Source: JAVVTQ01 sp036653595 | Lineage (GTDB): Bacteria; Bacillota; Clostridia; Oscillospirales; Ruminococcaceae | Direction: 5' to 3' | NCBI GenBank assembly: GCA_036653595.1 | Contig: JAVVTQ010000034.1 | Coordinates: 1 to 16,721, forward strand | DNA length: 16,721 bases | Part shown: piece after piece, positions 15,460 to 16,721 of the stretch | How the letters are laid out: the number at the start of each line of letters is the position of its first letter | Numbering within the stretch: the stretch's first letter is position 1 | Position numbers and translations under genes: made by a program | Notes under the pieces: model-generated | What the model saw: the letters and a program-made list of their open reading frames with translations, nothing else | The model's database searches: none | What the model was told of the DNA's origin: nothing

Positions 15460-15488
15460 AGTATATCTCGACATTTTTTACCTGTCAA
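15460..15488 (-). promoter_or_regulatory. Consensus sigma-A promoter of the 14-gene operon
   Basis: On the minus strand TTGACA (15483-15488) is a perfect -35, followed by exactly 17 bases and TATACT (15460-15465) as the -10. Transcription should begin near 15453, giving a leader of about 85 bases before the SIS start. No comparable promoter is evident further down, although I did not exhaustively score internal sites. So strong a core promoter suggests that regulation is by repression or by control after initiation. Confidence 0.85.
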
Positions 15489-15568
15489 TGCTATTCGAGG
15501 TCTTGGTCACAAATTCTTCATATATACCAAATTTAATCTGTCATTTTGTGTAAGATTTAACATTGACA
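15483..15568. repeat. 8-base inverted repeat overlapping the -35 box
   Basis: TGTCAATG (15483-15490) and CATTGACA (15561-15568) are exact reverse complements separated by 70 bases; one arm overlaps the -35 element. An additional palindrome, TAACGTTA, lies at 15580-15587. Such sites could bind a repressor that loops the DNA, but short matches like these also arise by chance. Confidence 0.35.
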
Positions 15569-15770
15569 AATTCAGTTTGTAACGTTAGTAAACTTTGTTG
15601 CTGCCTTTTGCTCTGTCTTTTGCACATATCGGCTCATATCGGCTTGCGGACAACCGTCTTTCAGCGAACCCCCCCGTCAAAGCACGCCGCAGATTTTATT
15701 TTTTTTCGAAAATACGCTTTGACCCGCTCCCGGCCAGGCTCACCGCGCGCAGCCGCAGCAGCGCCTTGCC

Positions 15771-16529
15771 TCACAGCTCCTTCGGCATACTTTTTATAAA
15801 TTCGGCGAGCTTTTCCTTGTCCACCACTCTCACATTTTCCGGCGGCGGAAGAAGCTTTGACTCAAAGCACAAGTCCTTGTTGTAGGTCGCGGAGTAGTCG
15901 CAGCAGTCCTTGTGAAAAGTAAAGTGTATCTGTCTGCATCCGGTGCGCTCTATTATTTGCAGCGCATTTGCCGGACGGACACCCCCGCCTGCGAGAATAT
16001 CGAGTCTTCCCCTTGCAAGCTCAACATATCTTCTAAGCTCGTCTACCCCGTCGAGTGAGGAGGGCTTTCTGCCGCTTGTCAGAATTCTCTTCACTCCGGC
16101 GGCTGCGAGCTTGTCAATGGCGTCGGCCTGAGAGCCCGTCATGGAGTCAAAGGCGCGATGAAAAACCGCTTCACCCGGGCACACCGTCTCGATGAACCGT
16201 GCGGTGCGGTCTATGTCAAGGCCTCCGTCTTGATTTAGAAAGCCAAAGGCTATTCCGTCCGCGCCCTCTTTAATCAGAGCCGCGGCATCCCTTTTCATTG
16301 TTTCAAATTCAAGCTCAGTATAGCAAAAGCCGCCGCCTCTCGGGCGCACCATGCATATAACCGGAATACCTATTCTCTCCTTGACCGCCGAAAGCTCCCC
16401 AATTGACGGCGTCAGTCCACCCAAAATCAGCGCCGAATTCAGCTCCACTCTGTTTGCGCCGGCCTGTGCGGCATTCACGGCATCTTCTACCGAGCCACAG
16501 CAAACCTCGATCAAAATCCTGTTTTTCAT
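15771..16529 (-). CDS. cutC: CutC family protein
   Basis: 252 residues, the full length for this TIM-barrel family. Signatures are IEVCCGSVEDAVNAAQAGANRVELN at the N terminus, GGLTPSIGE, VMRPRGGGFCY-like VRPRGGGFCY, EGADGIAFGFL, FHRAFD, ILTSGR and LAGGGVRP. The name comes from a reported copper tolerance role in E. coli that later work questioned; the enzyme reaction is not established. AGGAG sits six bases before the ATG. It lies on the same strand upstream of the amino-sugar operon but is separated by 402 bases with a new promoter, so it is probably its own unit unless transcription reads through. The barrel fold and conserved His/Arg residues suggest a phosphosugar-type ligand, which is inference. 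Confidence 0.95.
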   Translation of the reverse strand: MKNRILIEVCCGSVEDAVNAAQAGANRVELNSALILGGLTPSIGELSAVKERIGIPVICMVRPRGGGFCYTELEFETMKRDAAALIKEGADGIAFGFLNQDGGLDIDRTARFIETVCPGEAVFHRAFDSMTGSQADAIDKLAAAGVKRILTSGRKPSSLDGVDELRRYVELARGRLDILAGGGVRPANALQIIERTGCRQIHFTFHKDCCDYSATYNKDLCFESKLLPPPENVRVVDKEKLAEFIKSMPKEL

Positions 16530-16535
16530 TTTCTT

Positions 16536-16540
16536 CTCCT
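16536..16540 (-). promoter_or_regulatory. Ribosome binding site of cutC
   Basis: AGGAG on the minus strand, six bases before ATG at 16529. The AT-rich stretch further upstream (16541-16580) contains TAATAT- and TAAAAT-like -10 candidates, but no -35 at suitable spacing, so I do not call a promoter. Confidence 0.75.
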
Positions 16541-16721
16541 AATGATATTTTAATTGAATATTATCGCGAAATGTGCAAAATATCGACCCCGACAGCCAAT
16601 TTGACCGGGCGCATCGCGCAGTGTTTCCCCGACCTCCGCTCCCCTAACCACCGCCAAATTCGGTTCTTCTACTTTTATATAACATTAAATGCTTTGAATG
16701 TGCGGTAAATTCCATCCTCAT

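Larger units (their letters stand above)
15369..15770. other. 402-base intergenic region with the operon promoter
   Basis: The half nearest the SIS gene (15369-15600) is AT-rich and contains the promoter and possible operators. The other half (15600-15770) is GC-rich. It has a 10-base tandem repeat of CATATCGGCT at 15625-15644, a run of seven C at 15669-15675, and an 8-base inverted repeat GTCAAAGC at 15676-15683 / 15716-15723. I see no protein-coding gene with a ribosome binding site, and no clean terminator after cutC. Confidence 0.6.

Noticed and set aside
15563..15591. Possible + strand promoter (TTGACA, 17 bases, TAGTAA)
   Set aside because: The -10 is poor and no + strand gene follows before the end of the window; the motif is better explained as the partner arm of the inverted repeat.
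15541..15600. Catabolite (cre) site near the operon promoter
   Set aside because: The closest sequence around TAACGTTA fails the conserved CG spacing of the cre consensus.

Overview
The window reads like a chromosome segment of an anaerobic, low-to-mid GC Bacillota, probably a Clostridia (Oscillospirales- or Christensenellales-like) gut commensal. The signs are strong GGAGG-type ribosome binding sites, a consensus sigma-A promoter, a mannose-family PTS with separate IIA, IIB, IIC and IID genes, and Clostridia-type gene content. This assignment is inference; there is no rRNA or other marker gene in the window.

Layout. (1) Bases 1-122 hold a cluster of tight GC-rich hairpins that abut an extended -10 promoter. 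(2) Bases 135-2978 (+ strand) carry two integral membrane proteins: a DUF6311-like GT-C-type protein and an acyltransferase-3 family protein, probably involved in building or decorating an envelope glycan. (3) Bases 2979-3309 are the convergent intergenic region, with a strong Rho-independent terminator closing the minus-strand operon. (4) Bases 3310-15368 (- strand) are one tightly packed run of 14 genes read right to left behind a near-perfect promoter at 15460-15488. (5) Bases 15369-15770 are a 402-base promoter-bearing intergenic region. (6) Bases 15771-16529 (- strand) encode CutC, followed by 192 bases in which I see no gene.

How the large operon may work. In transcription order it encodes a UPF0309-like SIS protein, PTS IIC, IID, IIA and IIB, a two-helix membrane protein of unknown function, a Gfo/Idh oxidoreductase, NagA, a ceramidase-family amidohydrolase without a signal peptide, a PHP-domain hydrolase, a second UPF0309-like SIS protein, a Cof-type HAD phosphatase, MurQ, and an MDR dehydrogenase lacking the usual catalytic zinc ligands. 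The solid core is phosphotransfer import of an N-acetylated amino sugar. MurQ then cleaves the lactyl ether of MurNAc-6-P, and NagA deacetylates GlcNAc-6-P. Around this core sit six or seven enzymes that standard MurNAc or GlcNAc recycling does not need, while the usual partners (MurP, MurR, NagB, NagZ/NamZ, AnmK) are absent from the window. I therefore read it as a candidate undescribed pathway for a modified or peptide-bearing amino sugar, possibly a cell-wall fragment. The enzyme families are secure; the substrate and the order of steps are inference.
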